The notes beneath the pieces were generated by a model. It had not been told where the DNA came from, did no database searches, and saw only the letters and a list, made by a program, of their open reading frames with translations. The position numbers and the translations under genes were made by a program. 64,000 bases of DNA from CAZIAK01 sp964537035 (GTDB lineage: Bacteria > Planctomycetota > B15-G4): the NCBI GenBank assembly GCA_964537035.1, contig CAZIAK010000013.1, positions 1-64,000 on the forward strand, written 5' to 3'. Of this stretch, positions 8,859 to 17,929 are shown piece by piece (position 1 is the first letter of the stretch; each line of letters starts with the position of its first letter).

Positions 8859-9695
8859 TCAGAAGGCGGGCAGCTTGCCAGCCAGCCGGGCGACCACATC
8901 GGCGGCACAGGCACCGTTGGTGGCCATCAGCCCCCTGGGGTGGTTGAGCAGTTCGCTGTTGTAGACCAACGGCTCGCCGTCCATGTTCAGGAAGCGCCCG
9001 CCAGCAGCATGCAGAATGGCCTCTGGAGCCGCGGTGTCCCACAGGCTGATGTGCGAGGTCGGGGCCACGTACATGTCGGCCTCGTCGGCGCAGATCTTGC
9101 CGACCTTGTAGCCCACGCTGCCCACGGACAGGGTCTCTTTCGGCTGCAAGGCGTCGAGGGTGGCCTCAAGGGCCGCGTCCCGGTGTGCGATGGAGCAGAT
9201 CACCCGCAGCTCTGGAGCGGTGGCCCGGGTGCTGCACTGCAACACCTTGCGCTCACCCTCGCAGACCTCTTCGGCCCCGTGCCCCACGAGCCCGAGAAAG
9301 GTGCGCTGCGCCTTGGGGACTTCGACCACGCCCAGGGCAGGCCGCCCCTCGACGGCCAGGCCGATCATCACCGCGAAGCCCACCCGGTTCTTGACGAAAT
9401 CGGAGGTGCCATCGAGAGGGTCGACGATCCAGCAGCGACGGGCGGTGCGCCAGCTGTCGTCAGTGACCTCTGTCTCCTCGGACAACAGCGCATCGTCTGG
9501 AAAGCGCTTCTGCAGCTCGCGGACGATCAGGTCGTTGCTGGCGTGGTCTGCAGCGGTGACCGGCTGGCCACCCTTGTCGGCAACGTCGACGTCGGTGCCG
9601 TAGAAGCCCATGACGATCTTGCCGGCCTCGACGGCCAGCTGATGCACGAACTCGAGCTCTTCGACGGTGGGTGCAGCGGTGGGTGCAGCGGTCAC
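8859..9695 (-). CDS. Inositol monophosphatase-family phosphatase (CysQ-like)
   Basis: A Mg-dependent sugar/nucleotide phosphatase of the IMPase superfamily. The three metal-binding motifs are present: SEETEV (about 81-86), WIVDPLDGTSDF (about 98-109) and SLWDTAAPEAIL near the C-terminus. Length (278 residues) and the pattern resemble CysQ-type 3'(2'),5'-bisphosphate nucleotidases, but inositol-1-phosphatase or histidinol-phosphatase activity cannot be excluded. The gene starts with GTG overlapping the stop of rsfS by four bases (GTGA), so the two are translationally coupled. The N-terminal TAAPTAAP comes from a 12-base tandem duplication (9666-9677, 9678-9689). Confidence 0.85.
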   Translation of the reverse strand: MTAAPTAAPTVEELEFVHQLAVEAGKIVMGFYGTDVDVADKGGQPVTAADHASNDLIVRELQKRFPDDALLSEETEVTDDSWRTARRCWIVDPLDGTSDFVKNRVGFAVMIGLAVEGRPALGVVEVPKAQRTFLGLVGHGAEEVCEGERKVLQCSTRATAPELRVICSIAHRDAALEATLDALQPKETLSVGSVGYKVGKICADEADMYVAPTSHISLWDTAAPEAILHAAGGRFLNMDGEPLVYNSELLNHPRGLMATNGACAADVVARLAGKLPAF

Positions 9696-10132
9696 GGGAT
9701 GTCCTCGGTTGAAGTGGGATCGCCTACGCTCTCCACACCGGTCTCGATGTCGAGCGTCGGGACGTCCTCCCAGAGCGCGTCGAGGTCAAAGAACTCCCGA
9801 CCTTCGTCGTCGAACAGATGAAGCACCACCCCGTTGTAGTCGTAGAGCGACCACCGACCATCCGGGTCTTCGCTGGAGCTGTTGGGCACACCGGCCCCCA
9901 GCTCCTTGATGCCCATGCGGATCTCGTCACGTACCGCCCTCGCCTGACGACGGTTGTTCACCGTCGCCAGGACGAAGTACTCGGCGATGCCGAGGCGATC
10001 ACCCACGTTGTAGACCTTGACGTCGCGAGCCAGGCGGTCCATCGCCAAGCGCGCGCAGGCCAGGGCCACGTCGCGGTAGTCAAAGCCCTCGGTCTCGTCG
10101 CCTGGAGAGGGAGGGGAGACGTCTGCGTCCAT
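9692..10132 (-). CDS. rsfS: Ribosome silencing factor RsfS
   Basis: Member of the RsfS/YbeB/Iojap family, which binds ribosomal protein L14 and blocks subunit joining under nutrient limitation. The core reads ARDVKVYNVGDRLGIAEYFV, then ATVNNRRQARAVRDEI and WSLYDYNGVVLHLFDDEGRE, and ends with FFDLDALWEDV, as expected. At 146 residues it is slightly longer than usual, with an extra acidic N-terminus and C-terminus. It lies seven bases downstream of hppA and overlaps the phosphatase gene by four bases, so the three are probably co-transcribed. Confidence 0.92.
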   Translation of the reverse strand: MDADVSPPSPGDETEGFDYRDVALACARLAMDRLARDVKVYNVGDRLGIAEYFVLATVNNRRQARAVRDEIRMGIKELGAGVPNSSSEDPDGRWSLYDYNGVVLHLFDDEGREFFDLDALWEDVPTLDIETGVESVGDPTSTEDIP

Positions 10133-10139
10133 CGACAGA

Positions 10140-12185
10140 TCAGCCGACCAGCAGGGGCGCGATGACCACGGAGACCACGCACATCAGCTTGAGCAGGATG
10201 TTGATGGACGGGCCAGAGGTGTCCTTGAAGGGATCGCCCACGGTGTCACCCACCACCGCGGCGCCGTGAGCATCGCTGCCCTTGCCGCCGTGCGCGCCAC
10301 CTTCGATGTACTTCTTGGCGTTGTCCCAGGCACCGCCGGCGTTGGCCATGAAGATGGCCATCATCACACCGGAGATCAGGGCGCCAGCGAGCATGCCACC
10401 GAGCGCGCGAGGGTCGTAGAAGCCCACCGCCAGCGGGGCCACCAGGGCCAGCACGCCGGGCAGCACCATCTCGCGGATGGAACCCTGGGTCGAGATCTCG
10501 ACGCAACGTGCGGGGTCGGCCTCGGCCTTGCCCTCGAGCAGCCCCGGGATCTCGCGGAACTGACGGCGCACCTCGTCGATCATCTTGTTCGCTGCCCGAC
10601 CCACAGCCGTCATGGTCATGGCCGAGAACAAGAAGGGCAGCATGCCGCCGATCAGGGCGCCCGCGATGATCTCGGGCTCGGTCAGATCGAGGGTGAAGCC
10701 AGCATCCTCCACGCGGATACGGGCCACGTAGTTCTGGAACAGGGCCAAGGCGGTCAGGGCCGCGCTACCGATGGCGAAGCCCTTGCCAATGGCCGCCGTG
10801 GTGTTGCCCACAGCGTCGAGGGCGTCGGTGGCCTTGCGCACCTCGGGGGGGCAGCCGGCCATCTCGGCGATGCCGCCAGCGTTGTCAGCCACCGGGCCGT
10901 AGGCGTCCACACCAAGAGAGATACCCAGGGTCGAGAGCATGCCCACCGCGGCGATGGAGATGCCGTAGAGGCCAGCCAGGTTGTAGGCCGAGACGATGCC
11001 CACGGCGATGAGCAGCACCGGCGCCCAGGTGGACGACATGCCCACGGCCAGTCCCGTGATCAGGTTGGTGGCCGCACCCGTGTTGCTCTGCTCGGCGATG
11101 CGCTGCACCGGGCTCCGCTCCACGGCGGTGTAGTACTCGGTGATCTTGCCCACCAGCACACCCAGCGCGAGGCCGATGACCACCGCGAGCATGATCTGCT
11201 GATGCCCGATGACAGCTCCATTGTGCATGTAGCTCAGGGACATGCCGCCGGTGAGCGTCCAGGCCAGAGCGACGAAGATCAGCGAAGCCACGATCAGGCC
11301 GCGGAAGAGCGCGCCGTGCAGGTGCTTCTCGTCGTTGCACTTGACGAAGAAGCGACCGATGATCGAAGCCACGATGCCGAAGGCCGAGAGCAGCACGGGC
11401 AGCAGCACCAGGTCCTCGCCAGCGCCCGCCGTTGCGGCGGTGCCAGCGGCCACGAAGCCCAGGGCCATGGTGGCGATGATCGAGCCCACGTAGGACTCGA
11501 ACAGGTCGGCACCCATGCCGGCCACGTCGCCCACGTTGTCACCCACGTTGTCAGCGATGGTCGCCGGGTTGCGCGGGTCGTCCTCGGGGATGCCCGCCTC
11601 GAGCTTGCCCACCAGGTCGGCGCCCACGTCGGCCGCCTTGGTGAAGATGCCACCGCCCACGCGAGCGAACAGCGCGATGCTGGACGCTCCCAGGCCGAAG
11701 CCGAAGAGCGAGCTCGGATCACCCTCGCCCCAGATCACGTAGAGGCCGGTGACACCCAGCAGGCCCAGGCCCACCACGGTCAGGCCCATGACCATGCCTG
11801 AGGAGAAGGCCACATCGAGAGCACCCGCGATACCACCCTTGCGGGCCGCCTCGGTGGTGCGCACGTTGGCGCCCGTCGCGGTCTTCATGCCGATCCAGCC
11901 CGCGAGGGCCGAAGCGATGGCACCGGCCACGAACGCGATGGCGGTCTTGCCACCGTCGCCATAGGCCATGAACAACAAGCCGGTGACGATCACGACGAAG
12001 ACCGACAGCACCTTGTACTCGGTCACCAAGAAGGCCATGGCTCCGTCGCGAATCTGACGGGCGATCTTCTGCATGACTTCATCGCCTTCACTCAGCCCCT
12101 TGATGCGGGCAGACATGAAGAAGGCGAAGACCAGCGCCACGGCAGAGACGATGATGGCGGTTGTGGGGTTGAGCAGGCTTTCCAT
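10140..12185 (-). CDS. hppA: Membrane-bound ion-pumping pyrophosphatase
   Basis: A 681-residue pump that couples pyrophosphate hydrolysis to H+ or Na+ transport across the membrane. About 16 hydrophobic helices are present, with the substrate motifs DVGADLVGKLEAGIPEDDPR, NVGDNVGD and, near the C-terminus, GDTVGDPFKDTSGP. The sequence GNTTAAIGKG has Ala where the K+-independent subclass has Lys, which marks the K+-dependent subclass. The ATG at 12185 begins a hydrophobic helix (ESLLNPTTAIIVSAVALVF) and was preferred to an upstream frame extension. A plausible promoter lies about 55 bases upstream. rsfS follows after seven bases. Confidence 0.95.
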   Translation of the reverse strand: MESLLNPTTAIIVSAVALVFAFFMSARIKGLSEGDEVMQKIARQIRDGAMAFLVTEYKVLSVFVVIVTGLLFMAYGDGGKTAIAFVAGAIASALAGWIGMKTATGANVRTTEAARKGGIAGALDVAFSSGMVMGLTVVGLGLLGVTGLYVIWGEGDPSSLFGFGLGASSIALFARVGGGIFTKAADVGADLVGKLEAGIPEDDPRNPATIADNVGDNVGDVAGMGADLFESYVGSIIATMALGFVAAGTAATAGAGEDLVLLPVLLSAFGIVASIIGRFFVKCNDEKHLHGALFRGLIVASLIFVALAWTLTGGMSLSYMHNGAVIGHQQIMLAVVIGLALGVLVGKITEYYTAVERSPVQRIAEQSNTGAATNLITGLAVGMSSTWAPVLLIAVGIVSAYNLAGLYGISIAAVGMLSTLGISLGVDAYGPVADNAGGIAEMAGCPPEVRKATDALDAVGNTTAAIGKGFAIGSAALTALALFQNYVARIRVEDAGFTLDLTEPEIIAGALIGGMLPFLFSAMTMTAVGRAANKMIDEVRRQFREIPGLLEGKAEADPARCVEISTQGSIREMVLPGVLALVAPLAVGFYDPRALGGMLAGALISGVMMAIFMANAGGAWDNAKKYIEGGAHGGKGSDAHGAAVVGDTVGDPFKDTSGPSINILLKLMCVVSVVIAPLLVG

Positions 12186-12239
12186 GACCTGTGCTGTCCT
12201 GAAGTTCGTGGAATATGGACGGGCGGGCAAAGGGCGCCA

Positions 12240-12268
12240 AGCATAGAAGCCCGGGGGGATGGGCGCAA
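12240..12268 (-). promoter_or_regulatory. Putative sigma-70-type promoter of hppA
   Basis: On the minus strand a TTGCGC (12268-12263) and a TATGCT (12245-12240) are separated by exactly 17 bases. Transcription would start about 45 bases before the hppA ATG. The spacer contains a C-run that could also form the 3' side of a GGGGGG/CCCCCC hairpin from the end of the upstream ligase gene. Confidence 0.4.
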
Positions 12269-12307
12269 GACATGCACCCCCCGCCATATCCGCCCGTTTT
12301 CACACCT

Positions 12308-14359
12308 CTACAGCAGCAATTCTCGGCGCAGCTGAGAGATCGCCTGGCGAATCCTGGCCAGATCGACCTGACCCAGAATCTCGGTGTAGTAGGCGTGGGA
12401 GCCAGGGCTGTCGGCGGCGAGCTTGAGGCGGCAGTTGAAGACCGCTTCCTTGGCCCGGTTCATGGCGTAGAGGGCCTTCTCGGGCCTGCCCTCCAGGGTG
12501 TGCAGGCGTCCCAGGACGAACCAGGCCAGGGCATCGTCAGGCTCCAACGCAAACAGGTCTTGCAGCTGATTCTCGAACAGATCGAACCGGCCAGCTCGCT
12601 GCGCCTCCCGGGCCAGGTCCCAGCGAGCCTGAACGTTGAGGGGATCCCTGGCCAGCAGGGCTTCCATGGCCTCCATGTAGCCCAGCAGCAAGTGGGGTGG
12701 CTTCTGGGCCAGACGCCAAAGCCGCAAGCGCCAGTCGGCCAGATTGGCCAGGAGATCCGGGTCAGCGGGATTCAGCTCACAGGCAGCCTCGATGGCGGCC
12801 GTACCTCGTCGGATGACGTCGAGCACGGCTGGCTCGTCGACAGCACCAGACCGCTCTGCCAGGCGAAGCAGGCGGCTGTTCAACTGCCACACTCGCAGCT
12901 GGGTCGTGGGCTCGTCAGGCGCTCGTGCCTGGAGCCAGGCCAGCTCGGCCCGGGCCGTCTCCAGATCGCCCGAGCCCGTGATCCAGGCGTTGATCGCCAG
13001 ACCTGCGCGCTGTTGCGCCGTGAGCACGCGTCCATGATCAACGGCGTGGTAACCCAGCAGCAGCGACACCCCGGCCAACGCCACCGCCACCTTGCGGCCC
13101 CCCACGCGCCAGGCGACGGACGGCGTCCGGGCGCGCTGCCAGGTCACCGCGGCCAACATCAGAAAGACCGAGAAGGCCAGGGCGTTCTGCTCCAGGCCGT
13201 CGACCTGCAGCTCGAGGAAGAGCACCCCTGCACCCAGTACAGCGCCCTGACCCAGGGCATCCCGTCCCCTCCTCTCGCCCCCCAGGCCTTGAGCCTCAAC
13301 GGGCCGGGCAGGCGAGGTGCCAGGCGACTCGGGGCGCGGTCTGGGCGACAGGCGCAGCCCGACCCAGCCAGCCAGAGTGAGCAGGGACGCCCCGGCGAGC
13401 CAGCCCCACTCGAGCGTCACCGTGAGGAACACGTTGTGGGTCAGTCCCACGGCGCTGCGCTGGTGCAGCAGCCAGGGAAACTCACCGTCGAAGGCCAGAG
13501 GCAGAAAGGCGTACTTGTTCATGGACGCGCCGATGCCCCAGGGGTTCTCGGCGATGTTCTGCAGTGCGACCTTCCAGATGAAGAGCCGCGAGTAGTGATC
13601 TTCGCTGCGCAGGGAGAGCACCCGGTCCCAGAGGGGGTTGGGCACGAAGACCAGCAACGCCCCCAGGGTCAGGGCCAGGATCACCACCGTGCGCCAGCTG
13701 CGCCGGGCCGCCAGCAGCAGCATCATGGTCGCCATGGCGGCCATGGCGCCCCGGGAGCTGGTCAACAACAAGAGCACCACGAGACCGGCCAGGGGCACGA
13801 GAACGACCAGCCGCCAACGAGCGAAGGCCGCCAGGGCCAGGCCCACAGCAGCGATGACGGCCCCCAGGGTGTTCGGATTGCCGAGCGTGCCCTGGGGACG
13901 GGCGTTCACTCCCACCTGCTCGACCATGGTCCAGGCCTGGACAGCTACCAGCCCCAACAGCAGCAAGCCCAGGATCTGCCGCACGCGCCTGGCGGGGGCG
14001 ACCTCATTGCGCCCCCGGTTCCGCGGGTTGTCGGCCAGGTTCTTGCGCACGGGCACCATGGCCAGGGCGCAGAGAAAGAACACGCAGTGTGACAGGGCCG
14101 TGAGCCCGGCCCAGAGCCGTTCGGCCCGGGGCAGATCGTGTACATGGGCCCACACCGTCGCGCCACACAACGACAGCAGCGCCACGCAGATGAGCACCCC
14201 TGGCGGGCCACAGCGCACGGTGCCTGAGCGCCACAGCCTGGGCACCAGGGTCAGCCCCAGAGCGGCCACCATGCCCAGATGCACAGACCATAACGGCAGC
14301 ACTCCTCGACCCATGGTGGGCAAGACCATCCACCAGAGGGCCAGGACAGCCCAGCTCAC
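12308..14359 (-). CDS. O-antigen ligase/polymerase-like membrane protein with C-terminal TPR domain
   Basis: A 683-residue protein: about 12 hydrophobic helices, with the Wzy_C/WaaL signature segments SRGAMAAMATMMLLLAARR, then LFIWKVALQNIAENPWGIGA and HNVFLTVTLEWGW, followed by a soluble tail (about 500-683) of TPR-like repeats (ELNPADPDLLANLADWRL, ALEPDDALAWFVLGRLHTL). Such proteins transfer or polymerise polysaccharide chains on lipid carriers at the periplasmic face. The GTG at 14359 overlaps the stop of the upstream glycosyltransferase gene (GTGA), which sets the start; a longer frame upstream is Arg-rich and out of character. Substrate is unknown. Confidence 0.82.
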   Translation of the reverse strand: MSWAVLALWWMVLPTMGRGVLPLWSVHLGMVAALGLTLVPRLWRSGTVRCGPPGVLICVALLSLCGATVWAHVHDLPRAERLWAGLTALSHCVFFLCALAMVPVRKNLADNPRNRGRNEVAPARRVRQILGLLLLGLVAVQAWTMVEQVGVNARPQGTLGNPNTLGAVIAAVGLALAAFARWRLVVLVPLAGLVVLLLLTSSRGAMAAMATMMLLLAARRSWRTVVILALTLGALLVFVPNPLWDRVLSLRSEDHYSRLFIWKVALQNIAENPWGIGASMNKYAFLPLAFDGEFPWLLHQRSAVGLTHNVFLTVTLEWGWLAGASLLTLAGWVGLRLSPRPRPESPGTSPARPVEAQGLGGERRGRDALGQGAVLGAGVLFLELQVDGLEQNALAFSVFLMLAAVTWQRARTPSVAWRVGGRKVAVALAGVSLLLGYHAVDHGRVLTAQQRAGLAINAWITGSGDLETARAELAWLQARAPDEPTTQLRVWQLNSRLLRLAERSGAVDEPAVLDVIRRGTAAIEAACELNPADPDLLANLADWRLRLWRLAQKPPHLLLGYMEAMEALLARDPLNVQARWDLAREAQRAGRFDLFENQLQDLFALEPDDALAWFVLGRLHTLEGRPEKALYAMNRAKEAVFNCRLKLAADSPGSHAYYTEILGQVDLARIRQAISQLRRELLL

Positions 14360-16206
14360 CGGGGCAGGATCCGACTGACGCACTGGGCGTTGGCGGCATC
14401 CACGCTCTCTGCCAGCGCGGCGCTGCCTGCCAAATGCTCGCCGTTCCCTGAAACAACCGCCAGGACCTCCAGGCGCCCGTCGAACCAACGAGCACCGGGG
14501 GACAACTCACTCGCCGCGATCGACTGAGCCTCTGCCAAGGAGAGCACCAGGTGATCACCCACGCCCCGCTCAAGCAGGGACGTCAGGGCGGGCTTCAGGA
14601 TCGCCGGCCCCGTCCCCCGGGGCAGTTCGATCAGGGCGGGCTCTGACCAGGCCAACAGCTCGACGGGGCCCAAGACTGTCTGCGCGCCGTGCTCATGGAG
14701 CAGTGCGCGGGCGGCCCCCAAGGCGTTCCATGTGGCAGCCCGTTCACGCTCGACGTGATGACCAAAAGCGTCGTGTGCGAAGACGGTGGAGTGATACGCG
14801 GTTCCCGGCGGCGAACCGAGCATGATCGCCGTGCCCAGCAGAGCCACGGGGATGCCGGACACCAGCACCAACCCCTGAACGCTCAGACGACCTCGGGCCC
14901 TGAAGCGAAACCACAACGGCAGGACCACCAGCAGCGCTCCGCCGAACGCCAGGCCCCACCACCGTGTGGGGCGCGGGTCGCTCGACGTGCCGGTGAGGTC
15001 GTCGACAGTCCCTGCCAGCAGCACCAGCCAGCCGAGCACGACCAGCCCGCCCCATCGTCGCTGCCAGACCGTCGTCAGGCCCGCAGCCACGCGCACACCG
15101 AGCAACGCCAGCAGCGGCGTCAGCGTGACGAAGTAGCGCAACTTCGCCGCAGGCCAGAGCAAGGTCACCGCGCCCAGCGCGGCCAGGCAGACCAGCAGGG
15201 TGGCCAGGCGCACGTCGTGGCGGCGGCGAGCGGCGAGCACGAGGTCGGGCAAGCCCGCGAGCACCAGTGCTCCCAGGCAGGGCAAGGCCCAGAGGCCCGT
15301 GCTGGCCAGGTAGACCACGTTGCCCCGCACGAAACCCACCATGGCCCGGGCCAGATCGAGAATCGACAGTTCGCCCACCAGGCGGATCACCGGCCCGCCG
15401 ACCTCCACCAGAAAGCTCGCCGGCACCCCCGCCTTGTAGAGCAGGTAGGCGTTGTTGACGCTGTGGTTCGGCTGACCGAAAAGGGCGAAGTTACGCATCC
15501 ACCAAGGCGCCAGGCAGAGGGCTGCCACGCCCATGGCCATGAGCCCCACTGCCCAGGCCTGACCGAACTCTCCCCGACGGGCGCAGGCCAGGCGCGCCAC
15601 CAGGGGCACGGGCAGCAAGACCAAGGCCTGGTGATTGAGCAGGGCCGCCGCACCCAGCAGCAGACCCGCGCTCAGTCCCGTGCGCAAGACGGATCGACGG
15701 GGGGCTGCCACCGCTTCGATCAAGGCCAGGACCAGCGCGGCCTGGGCCGAGTAGAGCGAGCCGTTGCCACCGGCGTCCACCATGACGAACGACAGGGCCA
15801 CCACGCCGGCTGCGCAAGCACCCAGACCTGCGGGAGCGCCCGAGAGCCCTTCGGTGAGACGCTCGCCGCAGCGCCAGACCAGTAGCAGCAGGACCAGACT
15901 CGCCAGCCAGGACGCCAGACGCAGGCCGCTGAAGGCGTCGCCCGTGAGTGCGCTGAAGGCCGCCCCCACGAGGGGCCAGAGCGGTGGGTGCTGGTCGGCC
16001 CATCCCTGGGGCGGCACGGCGGTGTCTGCCCCCACGACCACGGGCACACCCCGCTCGAAGCCCGAGCGAAAGCCGTCGCCCTGGCTCAGCGATCGGGCCA
16101 CGCCAACGTCGAGCACCACGTCGCCCCGGGGCACCTCGTGATGGCTGGCAGACAGGGCCCGCAACACCAGCCCGATCACCACCGCTGCCAGACCGATGCG
16201 GTTCAC
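14356..16206 (-). CDS. GT39/ArnT-like membrane glycosyltransferase
   Basis: A 616-residue polytopic membrane protein with the layout of dolichyl-phosphate-mannose mannosyltransferase or ArnT-type GT-C enzymes: an N-terminal helix, an acidic periplasmic loop (GDVVLDVGVARSLSQGDGF), a WADQHPPLWPL motif, then about ten hydrophobic helices and a soluble C-terminal part. It would transfer a sugar from a polyprenyl-phosphate donor outside the cytoplasmic membrane. The GTG start overlaps the stop of the upstream gene by four bases, and its own stop overlaps the ligase start, so the run is translationally coupled. Acceptor unknown. Confidence 0.78.
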   Translation of the reverse strand: MNRIGLAAVVIGLVLRALSASHHEVPRGDVVLDVGVARSLSQGDGFRSGFERGVPVVVGADTAVPPQGWADQHPPLWPLVGAAFSALTGDAFSGLRLASWLASLVLLLLVWRCGERLTEGLSGAPAGLGACAAGVVALSFVMVDAGGNGSLYSAQAALVLALIEAVAAPRRSVLRTGLSAGLLLGAAALLNHQALVLLPVPLVARLACARRGEFGQAWAVGLMAMGVAALCLAPWWMRNFALFGQPNHSVNNAYLLYKAGVPASFLVEVGGPVIRLVGELSILDLARAMVGFVRGNVVYLASTGLWALPCLGALVLAGLPDLVLAARRRHDVRLATLLVCLAALGAVTLLWPAAKLRYFVTLTPLLALLGVRVAAGLTTVWQRRWGGLVVLGWLVLLAGTVDDLTGTSSDPRPTRWWGLAFGGALLVVLPLWFRFRARGRLSVQGLVLVSGIPVALLGTAIMLGSPPGTAYHSTVFAHDAFGHHVERERAATWNALGAARALLHEHGAQTVLGPVELLAWSEPALIELPRGTGPAILKPALTSLLERGVGDHLVLSLAEAQSIAASELSPGARWFDGRLEVLAVVSGNGEHLAGSAALAESVDAANAQCVSRILPR

Positions 16207-17003
16207 TGTGCTGACCCTCGAGGGGACCGACCGTCACCCTCGGCCTCGCTCTCATCAGCGATCCGTTCCCGCAGCTCGGCAATCCGTTCGGCCAACAGGC
16301 GACGCTCTTCGCCGAAGCCCGTCTCGCCTGGCAGGGCCACCTCGATCAGCTCTTGCGCCTCGCGGAGATCACGATCTGCTGCGTAACCATCGCGGTCCAG
16401 ATCCCAGGACGTGAAGCCCCGGTCGAGGAGCAGGTCGGCCAGGAGCAGCGCCGCCAGACGCGGGCTCCCCGCCAGGCGCAGCTCCTGGATGGCGATCTCT
16501 TCGGGCGGCGCGCCGAAGTACTCGCTGGCCACCTCCCAGAAGCGGGGATCGTTGCGACCTTGAATGGCCAGGAGCTGTCCCAAGGCTCCATGCAATCGTG
16601 GGTTCTCACCGAAGGCCTGGCCCTGCTCGAGCATGGACAAACCCGTGAGCACAAGCGCCCGATAGCGAGGCAGGTCAGGAGCCTGGGCGGCGTCGCTGAG
16701 AATCAGCCGGGTGGCCAGATGTTCGCGGACCACGGACAGGCCAGGGTGCAGCGCCAGCAAGGCCTGGGACAGCGGCGCCGCGGTGGTCACGTCGCCCGCG
16801 CGACGTTGCAGCTGCAGTCGCTCCCAGAGCAAGGCCGAGAGCACGGCCTTTGCCGGGCCCAGGGGCGTCAGGGCCACGGCCAGGGGTGCCTCGGCTGCGC
16901 GGACATCCAGTGCCTCGCCGTCGTCGCTGCTGCTCGGCGCAACAGCGCTCGCTCCCACCAGCAAGACCAGCCCGGCCACCGTGCTCAGCGAGGGCCAGCT
17001 CAT
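16203..17003 (-). CDS. Membrane-anchored helical protein of unknown function
   Basis: A 266-residue protein with one N-terminal hydrophobic segment (STVAGLVLLVGASAV) and a helical body. Segments such as LLWERLQLQRRAGD and LSQALLALHPGLSVVREHL look like TPR-type helical hairpins. The C-terminus is charged, with a probable coiled coil (EERRLLAERIAELRERIADE). It starts with an ATG overlapping the permease stop (ATGA) and ends overlapping the glycosyltransferase start, so it belongs to the ABC-transporter/glycan operon, perhaps as a scaffold. No family was recognised. Confidence 0.6.
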   Translation of the reverse strand: MSWPSLSTVAGLVLLVGASAVAPSSSDDGEALDVRAAEAPLAVALTPLGPAKAVLSALLWERLQLQRRAGDVTTAAPLSQALLALHPGLSVVREHLATRLILSDAAQAPDLPRYRALVLTGLSMLEQGQAFGENPRLHGALGQLLAIQGRNDPRFWEVASEYFGAPPEEIAIQELRLAGSPRLAALLLADLLLDRGFTSWDLDRDGYAADRDLREAQELIEVALPGETGFGEERRLLAERIAELRERIADESEAEGDGRSPRGSAQ

Positions 17004-17929
17004 GGCAAGGCCTGCCGGCGGACCAGGCTCGTGCCCAGAGCGGCGAAGCCCACGAGCAGCACCATGATCAAGGTCGCGCCCCAACCCGGGGGCATGGTGG
17101 CCGTGAGGGCCAGAAGCCCCGCCAGGCACGCGGTCTCGAAGCGAAACGCAGAGGAGAACGACAGCACCGCCAGCAGGGCGAAACCCAAGCGGGCCAGGGT
17201 CTGCTCCGAGAGACCCAGACCACCGCTGCCCAGGGTGGTGGTGCCAACGGTCAGCCGAGGTGACGCAGCACCCAGGGTCAGATCGTCCAGGGGCCGCAGG
17301 GTGATGTAGAGGCCGCCCCGAGCCGGAGCCAGGTCAGAGAGCACCACGGTGTGGCTGGCTGCCGTGCGCAGACGGACGGTGAGGCGCTGCTCGTCGTCGC
17401 CCCGCCGAGAGATCACCGCCAGACGTCCGCTGCCAACCAAGGGCAACCAGGTCGAGACGGTCAGATCGAAGGGACCGCTCACCCCCGTGGGCAGATCGAA
17501 ACGCCACTCGCCGCCACCGTCGGGGTGCGAACCCATGGCCCGGCCGCTGACCACCCAGGGCACAGCGCGGGAAGCCGACAGCTCCCGAGCCAGAGACGAG
17601 ATGACCAGGGCCAGGAGCAGAGCCGCCACCGTGCAACCCACCAGGCGGCCCACCGTCCAGCTCACCGACGCCATGGGGCGGCAAGCTTGCAGCTGCTCGT
17701 AGCCACCCAGGCGGTCGGCGCTGATCTGGCCAGCCACCAGGGGCAGGACCACCAGGGCCACCAAGGTCGCCACCAAGACCTGGTAGGTGTCCTGGGCCAG
17801 GCTCGCTGCCGGCAGTCCCCGCACCACCAGCCCGGCCAACAAGCCCGCCGCGACCGCCAGCAACAGGTTGCGCAGGGAGAGCAGCCGCCGAAAGGTCGCC
17901 CCCGCCACCAGTAGCGCGGTCAGGCTCAC
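17000..17929 (-). CDS. ABC-2-type transporter permease
   Basis: A 309-residue membrane protein encoded directly after an ABC ATPase, with a four-base overlap. It has three N-terminal hydrophobic segments (about 20-120), a periplasmic-looking beta domain (about 140-235, rich in Gly, Thr and Val), and a final hydrophobic cluster (LARLGFALLAVLSFSSAF, then LAGLLALTATMPPGWG). Total membrane spans appear to be about six. The pairing with the ATPase supports an exporter role; the substrate may be a lipid-linked glycan given the downstream glycosyltransferase and ligase, but this is inference. Confidence 0.7.
   Translation of the reverse strand: MSLTALLVAGATFRRLLSLRNLLLAVAAGLLAGLVVRGLPAASLAQDTYQVLVATLVALVVLPLVAGQISADRLGGYEQLQACRPMASVSWTVGRLVGCTVAALLLALVISSLARELSASRAVPWVVSGRAMGSHPDGGGEWRFDLPTGVSGPFDLTVSTWLPLVGSGRLAVISRRGDDEQRLTVRLRTAASHTVVLSDLAPARGGLYITLRPLDDLTLGAASPRLTVGTTTLGSGGLGLSEQTLARLGFALLAVLSFSSAFRFETACLAGLLALTATMPPGWGATLIMVLLVGFAALGTSLVRRQALP

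Noticed and set aside
8448..9821. A 457-codon plus-strand frame over the phosphatase gene
   Set aside because: The minus-strand frame has complete inositol-monophosphatase motifs; the plus frame has none.
10266..11801. A 511-codon plus-strand frame over hppA
   Set aside because: It is a mirror of the pyrophosphatase codons, rich in His, Gln, Gly and Arg, with no family pattern.
12215..14092. A 625-codon plus-strand frame over the O-antigen-ligase-like gene
   Set aside because: Antisense shadow rich in Gln, Gly, His and Pro; the minus strand shows Wzy_C segments and TPRs.
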